The notes beneath the pieces were generated by a model, which was not told where the DNA came from, did no database searches, and was given only the letters and a program-made list of their open reading frames with translations. A program made the position numbers and the translations under genes. From the NCBI GenBank assembly GCA_963793785.1, contig CAWCBH010000003.1, forward strand, positions 1,612,001-1,676,000: a DNA stretch of 64,000 nt. Direction: 5' to 3'. Source of the stretch: CAWCBH01 sp963793785. GTDB lineage: Bacteria; Actinomycetota; Thermoleophilia; Solirubrobacterales; 70-9. Positions 30,283-40,072 of the stretch are shown one piece after another (the first letter of the stretch is position 1; every line of letters begins with the position of its first letter).

Positions 30283-30995
30283 TCAGGAAGCCATCTGGGC
30301 CCTGTGGACCACGTGCGGCACCGCCCAGCCTTCCCGCGCCTCGAGCTTGAAGCGGCCTACTCGCTCGACACGATCGAATCCCGCGCTCCAGATCAGCTTC
30401 CGCCAGGTGCGGGCGCTCGGCTCCCAGTAGACCACCGACGCCTCTCGATCCGCGTAGTAGCGGGCGGCGGCGAACGGCAGCAGCCCCAGCAGCCTGCTGT
30501 ATCCCTCAGCCGAGACGAAGGTGTCGCTGCACAGGCCGGCGATCCGCTCGAGGGCGAGGAACTGATCGCGCAGGTGGATCAGCACCGAGCCGCAGAAGAC
30601 GAAGTCGAAGCTCGCCCAGCTCCTCGGGGGTCGCGTGGTAGATGCTCATGTCCACCCGCTCGACCTTCGAGCCGAGCGCTCGTGCGCAACGCGAAACCCC
30701 TTGCCTCGGGGCTCGGTGGGAAGGTCTTCGGGCGCCGCCGCGGCGGCCAATCGAGGTCCGCCTCGTCGTCGAGGTCGAGCGCGACGACTTCGGCCCCCCG
30801 GCGCTCCATCTCGAACGCCCAGAAACCGTCCCAGGTGCCGACGTCGAGCGCCCGCAGCCCGTCCATCCGCTCGGGCAGGCCGTAGCGATCGATGATCGGC
30901 CGCAGATCGAAGATCCCCTCGGTGACGTGGCCCGGCGCCAGCTCCAGCGTGTGGTACCAGGTCATCTGCTCCGCTTCGGCAAGTAGCGTCGACAT
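30283..30995 (-). CDS. CmoB/DUF1698-like SAM methyltransferase, frameshifted
   Basis: Starts ATG 30995: MSTLLAEAEQMTWYHTLELAPGHVTEGIFDLRPIIDRYGLPERMDGLRALDVGTWDGFWAFEMERRGAEVVALDLDD in one frame over the first part, with WYHTLELAPG and LDVGTWDGFWAFE being the signature of the CmoB-like methyltransferase group that also works on glycans. It resumes LGEFDFVFCGSVLIHLRDQFLALERI and VYWEPSARTWRKLIWSAGF. Two indels lie near 30610-30700. Its context suggests a sugar target rather than tRNA. A TATAAG box sits 8 nt before the ATG. Confidence 0.7.
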
Positions 30996-31003
30996 CCGCG
31001 CGG

Positions 31004-31009
31004 CTTATA
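31004..31009 (-). promoter_or_regulatory. Possible -10 box of the CmoB-like methyltransferase gene
   Basis: TATAAG on the minus strand, 8 nt before ATG 30995 and overlapping the stop codon of the preceding GT2 gene; it matches the -10 consensus except at the last base. Confidence 0.35.
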
Positions 31010-31959
31010 GCACGGGGGTGGGGCCCGCACGCTGCCTCCCACGAGGGCTGCGAGGCCGCATGCGTCGGCGGCCAGGTTCGCCGCGATCACCCGTGGGGCA
31101 TGGCGGCGCCAGCCGAGCGCCGGGCGGATCAGCGACAGCGCATAGGACAGCGCCGCGACGAGCGCCAGCTGCGACCGCGTGAGGCGGGCGAGGACGAGGG
31201 CGGCGATCGCGCATCGAACTCGGCCGTTCGCCGGGAGAGAAACAGCCGGCGGTAGAACAACGTCTCGCGCAGTTCGGGGATCCGGGCCGCCATCGCGGGG
31301 AAGTGGCCGCGGCGGATGCCTTCGGCGATCAACTCGCCGGCCGTGATCTGGAAGACGGCATGGTGGACCAGGGCGTCCTCGGAGAAGACGACAGCCGCGC
31401 CCGCGCGGCGGGCCCTCCATCCGAGCCAGACATCCTCGGCAAGCGGCTTGCCGACGACGGGCGCCAGCCAATCCTCGAAGCCGCCGAGGCGCTCGAACAA
31501 CTCCCGCCTGACGAACAGGTTCGCGGTCTCATACAGCCCGACCTCCTCGACCACCCAGACGGTGCGCTCGAGCGGGTAGTGCGATGCGCCGGGGTCCGGC
31601 TCCACGGCGCCCTGGACGAGGTCCGCCGAGCGCATCGCCTCGAGCCCGGCGCGCAGCCAGCGGCGGGTCGGCACGCAGTCGGAGTCGGTGAATGCGAGCA
31701 CCGCGCCCCGCGCCTCGGCGGCGCCGCGGTTCCGCGCCCCGGCCGGCCCCGAAGGCGATGCGCGCAGCAGACGGATCGGTCCCTCGGCCTCCTCGACGAT
31801 CGCCGCGGTGGCGTCCGTGGACCCGTCGTCGACCACCAGCACCTCGTATGGCTCTTCGAGATCCTGGCGCTCGAGCGCGTCGAGCGTCTTGCCGATCGTG
31901 GTGGCACTGTTGCGAGCCGGGATCACGACGCTGACAGCTGTCACGGAGGCATTGAACAC
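31005..31959 (-). CDS. Glycosyltransferase family 2, one or two frameshifts near the 3' end
   Basis: VTAVSVVIPARNSATTIGKTLDALERQ and YEVLVVDDGSTDATA open the GT-A fold; VLAFTDSDCVPTRRWLRAGLEAM carries the DSD site; ETANLFVRRELFERLGGFEDWLAPVVGKPLAEDVWLGWRAR is the catalytic-base region. After an indel near 31215 the C-terminus continues IAALVLARLTRSQLALVAALSYALSLIRP, a hydrophobic helix pair, and stops at 31005. The start used (31959) may have nearby alternatives. About 315 residues. Confidence 0.8.
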
Positions 31960-31978
31960 CAGCGCCCCGGCGCTGGCG

Positions 31979-31984
31979 TAACGT
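31979..31984 (+). promoter_or_regulatory. Putative -10 box of the methyltransferase at 31992 (leaderless layout)
   Basis: TAACGT ends 7 nt before ATG 31992 with no Shine-Dalgarno sequence between. The identical hexamer precedes the zinc-ribbon gene. Confidence 0.45.
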
Positions 31985-31991
31985 GCCGCGC

Positions 31992-32705
31992 ATGGAGGAG
32001 TCGATGAGGGAGTTCTGGGACTCCCGCGCGGACGAGGACGCCTTCTACTTCGTCGACAACCGGCTCCGCTACCGCGACCCGGACGTGGAGGAATTCTGGG
32101 CCGGCGGGGGCAAGGTGCTCGAGGCGGTCCTGGGCATGCTGCAGGTCGCGCTCGAGCCTGACGACGACGTGGTCGAGATCGGCTGCGGGGTCGGCCGGAT
32201 CACGCGGGCGCTCGCCGACCGCGCGGCGGAGGTGCGGGCGCTCGACGTCTCCGAGCGGATGCTCGCTCGCGCCCGCGAGCTGAACCCGGCGCTGGACAAC
32301 GTCAACTGGCTGCTGGGAGACGGAACCACGCTGTCCGGGATCGAGGACACAAGCGCCGACGTCTGCTTTCCGACGTCGTCTTCCAGCACATCCCCGACCC
32401 CGCGATCACCCTCGGCTACGTGCGCGAGATGGGGAGGGTTCTGCGGCCGGGAGGGTGGGCTGCGTTCCAGGTCTCCAACGACCCCGCGCTTCATCGGCGC
32501 CGGCCGCTCCCCGAACGGCTCGTCGGCGCGCTGCGTGCGGCGGCAGGACGCGGGCCGCGCGGCCAGTCCGATCCCGCATGGCTCGGCTCGGCGGTCGAGA
32601 TGTCGGCCCTGCAGGCGGCTGCCAGCGAGTCCGGTATGGCCCTCGAGCGCTCGGTTGGCGAGGGGACCCAGTTCTGCTACGTGCTGCTGCGCCGGCCTCA
32701 GCTGA
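31992..32705 (+). CDS. Class I SAM-dependent methyltransferase, one frameshift
   Basis: MEESMREFWDSRADEDAFYFVDNRLRYRDPDVEEFWAGG, then motif I VVEIGCGVGRITRALADRAAEVRALDVSERMLARARELNP. After an indel near 32370 the frame gives VFQHIPDPAITLGYVREMGRVLRPGGWAAFQVSNDP (motifs II and III) and ALQAAASESGMALERSVGEGTQFCYVLLRRP. The QHIPD and RPGG elements are typical of type 11/25 enzymes. The first 120 residues are intact. The 3' end runs into the GT4 gene on the other strand, so the last codons are uncertain. Confidence 0.75.
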   Translation: MEESMREFWDSRADEDAFYFVDNRLRYRDPDVEEFWAGGGKVLEAVLGMLQVALEPDDDVVEIGCGVGRITRALADRAAEVRALDVSERMLARARELNPALDNVNWLLGDGTTLSGIEDTSADVCFPTSSSSTSPTPRSPSATCARWGGFCGREGGLRSRSPTTPRFIGAGRSPNGSSARCVRRQDAGRAASPIPHGSARRSRCRPCRRLPASPVWPSSARLARGPSSATCCCAGLS

Positions 32706-33902
32706 CCGCCTCGATCAGCGCCGAAAGCTTCGCCGTCTCGTCGGCCACGTCGGCATGCGCGAGGACGAAGCTGCCGCCCGGCCTGCGCCCATCCGCGCCC
32801 GCTCGGCGGCCGGCAGGCCGAGCAGCTCCTCGATCGCCGCGGCGAGCGCTCGGGTCGCGCGGCGGCACGAGGCGGCCCCACGTCGTCGCGGACCAGCTCC
32901 GGCAGCCCGACCTCGTCGTGGCCACGACCGGCACCTCCATCGCCAGCGCCTCCTTGACGACGACCGGCATCGAGTCGCGGTCGCCGTCGGCGGCGACGAC
33001 GCGAGGGCATCGCGAGCAGGTCGGCGGCCTCGAGCAGCTCGCCGCACCTCGTCCGGCTCGCGCCAGCCGAGCAGCTCGCACCGTGCCGTCGAGGCCGCGC
33101 GCTCGACCTGCTCGCTCGAGCGCGCCGCGCAGCGGCCCGTCGCCGACGATCGAGAGCCGCTCGAGCGGCGCCGCGCTCGGCGAGCAGCGCCGCCGCCTCG
33201 ATCAGGTGCGTCGAAGCCCTTCTTCTCGACGAGCCGGCCGACGGCGACGACGTGGCGCCCGCCGGGATAGCGGCCGGCGGCGGCCGGAAGCGCTCGCCGT
33301 CGACGCCCATGACGATCTCGTGCACGCGTCGCCGCGCGCGCCGGCGGCGAGCAGCCCGCGCAGGTGGCGCGACGTTGTACTCGCAGCCGCGAGGTCGACG
33401 AAGGCGGCGCCTCGCGAGCTTCTCGGGCAGGTTGCGCGGGTCCTGGAAGATGTCGTAGGCGTGGGCGGTGACGCTGTACGGGAGGCCCAGCAGGCGGCCC
33501 AGCCGCAGCGCGTCGAGCGCCGCGCCCTCGGCGAAGTGGGCGTGGAGGTGGCGCTCGCCGCCGCGCCGGATCCGCCGCGCGACCGGCGCCAGCGAGCGCA
33601 GCGGCCAGACCTCCTCCTCGCGCGCCCAGCGCCGGCGCGCCGTCAGGTCGGCCAGGCAGCGCAGCGGGTGGCGGCAGCAGAGCGCGGCCAGGCCGGCAGC
33701 TTGGCCGCGATCCCGTCGTCCTCGAGCTGGGTGCCGGCGACTCGCGCGCGGGCGATCGGGTCGGCCGCTCGGGCCGCGCCGCCGACTCGACCCGCACCGG
33801 GTGGCCGAGCCGGCCAGCGCCCGCGACCTCGGACGCGACGAAGGTCTCCGAGAGCGCCGGGAAGGCGTCGCAGAGGACGACCGTCGGGGTCCGCGACGCC
33901 AC
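32698..33902 (-). pseudogene. Glycosyltransferase family 4 (WcaL-like), frameshifted
   Basis: Readable pieces on the minus strand: MASRTPTVVLCDAFPALSETFVASEVA (the SETFI-like opening of colanic-acid WcaL-type GT4), HLHAHFAEGAALDALRLGRLLGLPYSVTAHAYDIFQDPRNLPEKLA, HVVAVGRLVEKKGFD, ERLSIVGDGPLRG, ELLEAADLLAMPS, and DSMPVVVKEALAMEVPVVAT, followed by a C-terminal LSALIEAVS. At least eight indels in 1.2 kb. The family is clear, the frame is not. Its start overlaps the end of the GT2 gene upstream. Confidence 0.62.
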
Positions 33903-34845
33903 CGAGGCTGCGGCTCGGGCCGGCGTCCATCGGGCGTCGATCCGGTTCCCCAGCAGGTAGCCGCCGCTGTCGAAGCAGAACCAGAGCGCGTCGATTGCCC
34001 GGAACAGGGCCCGCTCGCCCTGCAGCCGGACGCGCCCGGTAGAGGGCGCCGCCGAGGGCGTGCAGAAGGCGCCGGGTCAGCGGCGGCCGCGGGGCGGCGC
34101 CTGGATAGCGGCGGTTCAGCCACGCCCGGCCCGCGGCGTGGCGGCGGCACTGCCGCGCCAGCGCCGCCAGTGTCTCGACGTGGTGGTGCGCGACCCATGC
34201 CTGCGGCCGGTGGCTCGAGGGTCCAGCCGGCGTCCTGGATCCGCCAGCAGATCTCGACGTCGGCGCCGGAGCGCAGGCCCTCGTGGAAGCCGCCGACCGC
34301 CTCGTAGGCCCGCCGGCGCAGCAGCAGGTTCGCCGGTGATCCCGGCCGGCGCGAAGCGGCGAGTGCACCTGCGGCTCCTCGGTCGTGTGGGTGCGCGCCC
34401 GGGCGTAGCGGGCGCTGACGCGCGGTCCGGCCCGGCGCCGGCCCGCACACCGCCGGCGATGATGCCGACCCGGCCCGACCGCGGCCTCGAAGTAGAGGTC
34501 GAGCAGGCGCGGCGTCCGGCAGGCAGTCGGCGTCGATGAACAGCAGCCAGTCGTTGGTCGCGGCCTCGGCGCCGACGTTGCGGGCGTGGTAGGAGGAGCG
34601 CTCGCGATCGGCCCGGACCACCCGGACCCGGTCCGGGTGCGCCCGCCTCGATCTCGCCGGGGCCGAGTTGTCGGCGACGATCAGCTCGTCGCCCGGAGCC
34701 GTCTCGAGGTGGCTCGGAATCGAGGGTCCGCCTCGCCGCCGCGGGATCACCGGCGAACGGCACGACGACCGAGACCGGCGGTCGAGCCGGCTCGAGGCGA
34801 TCGGTCGTCTCGGGTTCGGGGTGCTGGGAGACGGTGCGGCATCAT
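33899..34845 (-). pseudogene. Glycosyltransferase family 2, frameshifted
   Basis: Pieces: a short leader, VSVVVPFAGDPAAARRTLDS, ELIVADNSAP, VVRADRERSSYHARNVGAEAATNDWLLFIDADCLP (DAD site), IIAGGVRAGAG, ANLLLRRRAYEAVGGFHEGLRSGADVEICWRIQDAGWTLEP (catalytic-base region) and a C-terminal ALWFCFDSGGYLLGNR segment in shifting frames. This is a GT2 of the same general type as at 29298 and 31005. At least five indels. Start ATG 34845, back to back with the O-antigen-ligase gene at 34856. Confidence 0.6.
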
Positions 34846-34855
34846 AGGCGCGGCC

Positions 34856-36290
34856 GTGCGCCTCGATCCCTTCGCGCGAAGCATCCAGGCCGGGAGGCAG
34901 CCGGTGCTCGGGACTGCCGCCCTGGCGGTGCTCGCTGGCGCGGTCGCATGGGCGAGTGGCGCCGCCGCTGATCGCCGAGCCGAAGCTCGCCCTCGGCGGC
35001 CCCGGCTTCGTGCGTCGCGGCGGCCGTTTGCCTGCGCTGGCCAGCCGAAGGCGTGATCGGCGCTGCTCGCGCTGACCGGCTTCTCCGGCAGCCTGCCGGC
35101 CTTCACCGGCATCAGCGCCGCCCCCGCCGTCGACCTGATCCTGCTCGGTCTCTGGGCGGGGGCGATCTGGGCGCACCTTCGGGTGGGGGCCGCGGGACCG
35201 CCTGGCTTTGGCCAGGCGTCGTCGCCTGCGGCCTCTACCTCGGCCTGACCGCGATCGAGATCCTCGCCGCGCCCGACCTCGAGCTGGCGCTGGGCTCGTT
35301 TCGGATCGGCGCCTGGTACATGCTGGCGATGCTGCTGGTCGCCTACGCGCCCTGGCCGCGCGGCGACCTACGGGCGGATCGCTCGCGGTGCGGTGCTGGT
35401 GGCGCTGGCCGTCGGCGGCTATGCGCTGCTGCGAAAGCTGATCGGCTCCGCCGCCGCCGAGCAGCTGCACGCGATCGAGATACTGAACCCGCGGCCGCCA
35501 AGGAGGAGCTGCGCTTCTTCGGATCGCTCGTCTCCGCCCAGGCGCTCGCCGCCTGGTCGGCAGCGTCGGTACCTTCTGCTTCGCGCTGGCGATCGGGCTC
35601 GCGCGGAGCCTGGCGCGCTCGCCGCCGCGTCCGCGGCGGCCCTCTGCCTGGTCGCGGTGATCGTCTCCGAGGTCCGCGCCGGCCTGGTGGCGATGGTCGT
35701 CGGCTGCGCGCTCGTCCTGCTCCTGGCCTGGCTGGCGCGCGCCCGGACGGGGGTCCGGCCTGGGCGGCCTGATCGCGGCGCGGTCCTGCTGGCGATCGGC
35801 GGCCGGCCTGCTCGCGGTCGCGGCGCTCGCCCGACGCCGCCCGCCGCTACGAGGCGATCCTCAGCCCCGGCGAGGACTACGCCTACAGCGTCCGCCTCGC
35901 CCGCTGGGAGAACGTGATCGCCGAGGCCGACGACCATCCCCTCGGCTCTGGCCTCGGCACCGCCGGTGGCGCGCGCTCGCGACGGGGCCGAGCGGACGAT
36001 CGGGACCACGAACTTCGACAGCTCCTACCTGAAGATCGCCCTCGAGCAGGGCCTGGCGGTGATGGTCTTCTTCATCGTCGCGCTGCGTGCTGCTGCTCGG
36101 CGGGGCTCGCACGGCGGGCGCTCACCCTGCCCGACCGCGAGCCGGCGCGCTTGCGGTCGGGGGCGCCGGGGTCCTGGCCGCGATGCTGGTCCTGTTCTAT
36201 TTCGGCCTCTACATCGAGGGGCTGGCGCGCGCTGGCCGGATGGATCCTCGTCGGCGTCGGCGTGGCGCAGTTCTCGAGCTGCCGCGACTC
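34856..36290 (+). pseudogene. O-antigen ligase/polymerase-like membrane protein (Wzy/WaaL), frameshifted
   Basis: Start GTG 34856 (RLDPFARSIQAGRQPVLGTAALAVLAGAVAW). Helices continue across frames: LLALTGFSGSLPAFTGIS, VVACGLYLGLTAIEILAAPDLELALGSFRIGAWYMLAMLLVAYAPW, FGSLVSAQALAAW, then the large loop YEAILSPGEDYAYSVRLARWENVIAEADDHPLGSGLGT and FDSSYLKIALEQGLAVMVFFIVAL, the RxxxWxxxxxxxxxHPLxGxG pattern of Wzy_C (O-antigen ligase) proteins. It polymerises or attaches lipid-linked glycan outside the membrane. At least six indels. The 3' end overlaps the convergent GT4 gene. Confidence 0.62.
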
Positions 36291-37405
36291 AGGCGATCGT
36301 CGCCCGGTATGCCTGGTCCATCGCCTCCGCCTGCGCCTCGAGGGTGAAGTTCTCCAGCACCCGGCGCCGCCCCGCCGCGCCCATCTCCGCCCGCTCGGCG
36401 GCGCTGCGCTCGGACAGCCAGAGGATCGCCTCCGCCAGCGCGTCGGCGTCGCCGGGCGCGACCAGGCGGCCGCATTCCGGGGTGACCTGCTCGACGATCC
36501 CGTCGGAGGCGGCGCCGATCACCGGCAGGCCAGCTGGCCTGCGCCTCGAGCATCGCGATCGGGAAGGGATCGGTGCGCGACGGCAGGACGAACCCGTCCC
36601 AGGAGCGGAACTCGGTCAGGGTGTCGACGCGCTCGCTGTAGACGACGCCGGCGGCACGGGCGCGATCGATCAGGTCGCGCCCCCAATCCGCCTCGAGAAG
36701 GTCGGTGAGGCCGCCGACGAGCCGGAACTCGATTCTGTCGGTGCGGCTCAGCACCTGCTCGGCGGCGGCGACGAAGACGTCGCTTCCCTTGCGGGTCGAG
36801 ATCACCCCCAGGCAGCCGACCACGAAGGGCCGCGGCGCCTCGCGGACCGGAACCGTCTGCTCGGGGATCGGCGATCCTTCGTAGACGATGCGGGGCAGCG
36901 GGCCTCCGTTCGCAAGCGCCCCGGCGCTGGCCTGCGAAACGGCCACCAGCTCGTCGGCGCGCCAGGCCAACCGCCTCGCGATCCGACCGCGGACGCTGCG
37001 CCGCGACATCTCGTGTACGTGCAGCAGGACGGGTGCACCGGAGCGCTTGGCGACAAGCGCCTCCGGCAGCGCGATGAGGCTGTTCGCGTGCACGAGCGCA
37101 GGGCTTCGATCACGGAGGAAGGCGAGCATCCGCCGCATGTACGGCGGGGTGCCGGAGAGCCGCCGAACCGGGCCCGGCGGCAGGCGCAGCACCGGAAGGC
37201 TCCAGGCGACCAGCCGCCGATCGCCCTCGACGTCATAGCCGCGACCGGCCAACTCGTCGAAGAGCGGACTCGGCCTGTCGACCCAGAAGCAGAACTCCCA
37301 GCCCATCTCTTCGAGCAACGGCAGTATTCGCAGCACCGAGCTCGTCGCCCCGCCGAGAACCGGTTCGTGGAAGATGACGGCGACCTTGGAGGATCCTGGA
37401 CGCAT
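36289..37405 (-). CDS. Glycosyltransferase family 4, one frameshift
   Basis: From ATG 37405: VAVIFHEPVLGGATSSVLRILPLLEEMGWEFCFWVDRPSPLFDEL, RIVYEGSPIPEQTVPVREAPRPFVVGCLGVISTRKGSDVFVAAAEQVL and DPFPIAMLEAQAS (donor site with Asp-x7-Glu). After one indel near 36530 it continues GLPVIGAASDGIVEQVTPECGRLVAPGDADALAEAILWLS. About 370 residues. Its 5' end overlaps the divergent GT4 gene at 37374 by some 32 bp. Confidence 0.82.
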
Positions 37406-38552
37406 CCTGACCGCACCGATATCAGAGCCGAGTGCCGGGCCGGGCGGCGGTGGCGCTCCTGAGCACTCGATCGAGGTGCTGTTGGTCGCCGAGGCATTCG
37501 GAGGCGGAGTGTTCGAGCTGGTTCGAACCGTGGCCGAGGGCGTAGTCGAGCGAGGGCACCGGGCCGCGATCGCGTTCGGGCGCCGCCCCGAGACACCGGA
37601 AGCTCCGCGCGACTTGATCGCCCCCGAGGTGGAGCTGATCGAGATGCCCTGGCAGCGCCGCACCCCGGCGGCGCTGGTCGCCGGCGCCCGCCGCCTGCGA
37701 GGGCTGATCGAGGCTCGGTCCCCGGACGTCGTTCACCTCTACTCGAGCTTCGCGGGGGTTATCGGCGCCGCTGTCTCTCCGCGCACCGTCCCGACCGTCT
37801 TCACGCCGCAGGCCTACGCCTTCACGATCGACGGCAGTCGCCTCGCCGGCGGCGCCTACCGGCGCCTGGAGCGGTTCGCATCGCGACGAGCGACGGCGGT
37901 GGGAGCCTGCTCCGAGGACGAGGCGCGCCTGGCTCGCGGGCTCGGCGCTGACACGGTCGTCACGGTGGCCAACGGGATCCCCGAGCTCGACGGCGAGCCG
38001 CTGCCCGATCGGAGCCGGCCGCAGCCCGCGCGGGCGATCGGCGTCGGGCGGACCGTTCCGCAGCGGCGTCCTGCGGCCGCCGCGAGGATCCTCGCCGAGG
38101 TGACCGACGTCGCCTCGGTGGCCTGGATCGGGGGCGGCGGCGGCGGTCGCGGCGAAGCCGGCGCGACGGCGCTGCGGGAAGCCGGGATCGAGCTCAGCGG
38201 CTGGACGGGGCGGGACGAGGTGCTGCGCGAGCTCGGCGAGGCGACCGCCTACCTGCATTGGACCGCCTGGGACGGGCTGCCGTTGTCGGTGCTGGAGGCG
38301 ATGGCGATGGACGCGATCGTGATCGCCAGCGACATCGGGCCCAACCGGGAGCTGCTGGGGGCGGATCAGGTCTGCTCCAGCGAGGCCGAGGCGGCGCTGC
38401 TGCTGCGCCGGGTGCTGACCGAGCCGCAGTTGGCGGCCCGGATGCTCGAGAGCCAGCGGCGACGCCGGCCCGCATTCGGCAGCCGGCGGATGGTCGACGA
38501 GTGGCTGCGCCTCTACGCCGGGCTGGCCGGCGGTCAGGCCTCCTCGCCGTAA
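37374..38552 (+). CDS. Glycosyltransferase family 4
   Basis: An intact 392-residue GT-B protein. IEVLLVAEAFGGGVFELVRTVAEGVVERGH opens the acceptor domain; VVHLYSSFAGVIGAA and FTPQAYAFTIDGSRLAGGAYRRLERFASRRATAVGACSEDE follow; the donor domain has AIGVGRTVPQRRP and WDGLPLSVLEAMAMDAIVIASDIGPNRELLG (Asp-x7-Glu). The ATG at 37374 overlaps the 5' end of the opposite GT4 gene; the next plausible start lies only near the IEVLL segment (about 37470), which would trim a low-homology leader. It converges on the Wzc-like gene with a 19-nt overlap. Confidence 0.88.
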   Translation: MTATLEDPGRILTAPISEPSAGPGGGGAPEHSIEVLLVAEAFGGGVFELVRTVAEGVVERGHRAAIAFGRRPETPEAPRDLIAPEVELIEMPWQRRTPAALVAGARRLRGLIEARSPDVVHLYSSFAGVIGAAVSPRTVPTVFTPQAYAFTIDGSRLAGGAYRRLERFASRRATAVGACSEDEARLARGLGADTVVTVANGIPELDGEPLPDRSRPQPARAIGVGRTVPQRRPAAAARILAEVTDVASVAWIGGGGGGRGEAGATALREAGIELSGWTGRDEVLRELGEATAYLHWTAWDGLPLSVLEAMAMDAIVIASDIGPNRELLGADQVCSSEAEAALLLRRVLTEPQLAARMLESQRRRRPAFGSRRMVDEWLRLYAGLAGGQASSP

Positions 38553-40072
38553 TACCCGTAGTAGTCGTCGTCGCCGCGATCGCCGGTGAGGACGACGCCG
38601 ATCGGCCGCTCGGGCAGATGCGCCAGCGCCGCCCGCGTCGCGCGGGCGTCGTCGCGAGTCGTCTTCGACAGCCGCACACAGAGGACGACCCCGTCGACCA
38701 GCGGCACAAGCTGCAGCGGGTCCACTGCGGACAGCACCGGTCCGGCGTCGATCACGACCAGCTCGTAGGCGCCGGTCACCTTCTCGAGGAACTCGCGGAA
38801 GCGCTCCGAGGCGAGCAGCTCCGCCGAGTCCTCGGTCGGGCCGCCGGCAGCGATGCAGACCAGGTCGCCGCGGCGGGCGGGCTCCTCCCCACCCCCGTTG
38901 CGGGTCGGAAAGGCGAGCGACACCACCTGCAGGATCTCCTGGGGAGCCGCCTCCGCGTTCAGATACTGGCGCAGGCCCGGGGCCTTCTCGATCCCGATCC
39001 GCTCCGCCAGGGAGGGGCGGCGCAGGTCGCACTCGACCAGCAGCGTCCGCCGGCCCGCCAGGGCGGAGACGGATGCCAGCGACAGCGCGGTGGTCGACTT
39101 GCCCTCCTCGGGGAGGCTGCTGGTGATCAAGATCGACCGCAGGTCGCCCTCAGGCTTGAGGAACTGGAGGTTGTTGCGCAGCACCCGAAAGGCCTCGAAT
39201 CCCCCCCGGGAGAGGCCGGCGTGCCCGTTCCCGGACCCGCTCGCGTCGCCGACCGCGCTGAGCGGGAGCCTGCCGAGCACCGGCAGATCGAGCTCCCGGT
39301 GCACGTCGTGCGATCCGCGCAGCCGGCGGTCGAGCGAGTCGCGCACGAACGCCGCCATCAGGCCGAGTGCCAGCCCGACCAGCAACCCCAGAGCGGTGTT
39401 GCGGCGGGTCGCCGGGCCGCTGGGCTCGCTCGGCGCCTCGGCCCGCCGGACGACTCGCGCCGGGCGGATGATCGAGCGGATCGCTTCCAGCCTGACCAGC
39501 TGCTGGCGGGTCCGCGAGTCCAGGGCGCCGTCGGCCGAGTCTTCCTCGAGCCTTTGCTCGAGGACGTCGATCGCGCCCTGCACGACCTGGCGCTGCTGAC
39601 GGCTTACGGCGCCGACGGCCTCGAATGCGAACCCGTTCGCCAGCCGGGCGGCGAACTGCGGGGTCTCCCAATCGGCTTCCAGGAGGACCAGGCTGGTCAG
39701 CGTGTCCACCCGGGTGCTGATCGCGTCGCGAAGCTCGTCGGCGGTGATCTCGGTCCCGAGCCGCTGCCGCACCGCTTCCGCGGTCTCCAGGCTGGTGATC
39801 GCCTCGGCGCTGGCGGCCGCGCGCTCGCCCGGGGCCAGCTCGGGGACGGCGGCGTCGCCGAGCAGGGCCAGGTCCTGGACGACGTCGCGAAAGGCCAGAG
39901 AAGCCTGCGCCGTGTAGGTGTCCTCCCGGGAAGCGGAGTGCACGAACGCAGCGGCGCCGAAGATCAGCGTGATCGCGGCGATCAGCCACTTCTGGCGCCC
40001 GATCAGGCGCCGGTAGTCGCGCAGGGTGACGTAGCTCGGGGCGTTCGTTTGCGCTTGCGATCGCATCGTCAT
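38534..40072 (-). CDS. Wzc-like polysaccharide co-polymerase and tyrosine autokinase (BY-kinase)
   Basis: 512 residues from ATG 40072. A Wzz-like part comes first: helix near residues 28-47, an extracytoplasmic coil-rich region and a second helix near residues 229-247. A cytoplasmic BY-kinase domain follows: Walker A LPEEGKSTTALSLA (about residues 318-331), Walker A' TLLVECDLRRPSLAERIG, and Walker B ELVVIDAGPVLSAVD. The C-terminus ends DDDYYGYYGEEA, a cluster of four tyrosines for autophosphorylation. Such proteins set polysaccharide chain length. The start overlaps the stop of the upstream ligase (ATGA), indicating an operon. No outer-membrane exporter (Wza) is visible nearby. Confidence 0.93.
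   Translation of the reverse strand: MTMRSQAQTNAPSYVTLRDYRRLIGRQKWLIAAITLIFGAAAFVHSASREDTYTAQASLAFRDVVQDLALLGDAAVPELAPGERAAASAEAITSLETAEAVRQRLGTEITADELRDAISTRVDTLTSLVLLEADWETPQFAARLANGFAFEAVGAVSRQQRQVVQGAIDVLEQRLEEDSADGALDSRTRQQLVRLEAIRSIIRPARVVRRAEAPSEPSGPATRRNTALGLLVGLALGLMAAFVRDSLDRRLRGSHDVHRELDLPVLGRLPLSAVGDASGSGNGHAGLSRGGFEAFRVLRNNLQFLKPEGDLRSILITSSLPEEGKSTTALSLASVSALAGRRTLLVECDLRRPSLAERIGIEKAPGLRQYLNAEAAPQEILQVVSLAFPTRNGGGEEPARRGDLVCIAAGGPTEDSAELLASERFREFLEKVTGAYELVVIDAGPVLSAVDPLQLVPLVDGVVLCVRLSKTTRDDARATRAALAHLPERPIGVVLTGDRGDDDYYGYYGEEA

Noticed and set aside
30283..30995. CmoB proper (tRNA uridine-34 carboxymethylation)
   Set aside because: It lacks the N-terminal part of CmoB, no cmoA is near, and the context is glycan synthesis; only the core motif is shared.
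32069..35470. A 1133-residue minus-strand ORF
   Set aside because: It joins pieces of a GT4, a GT2 and antisense of a methyltransferase through the frameshift-rich patch; there is no single protein of that length.
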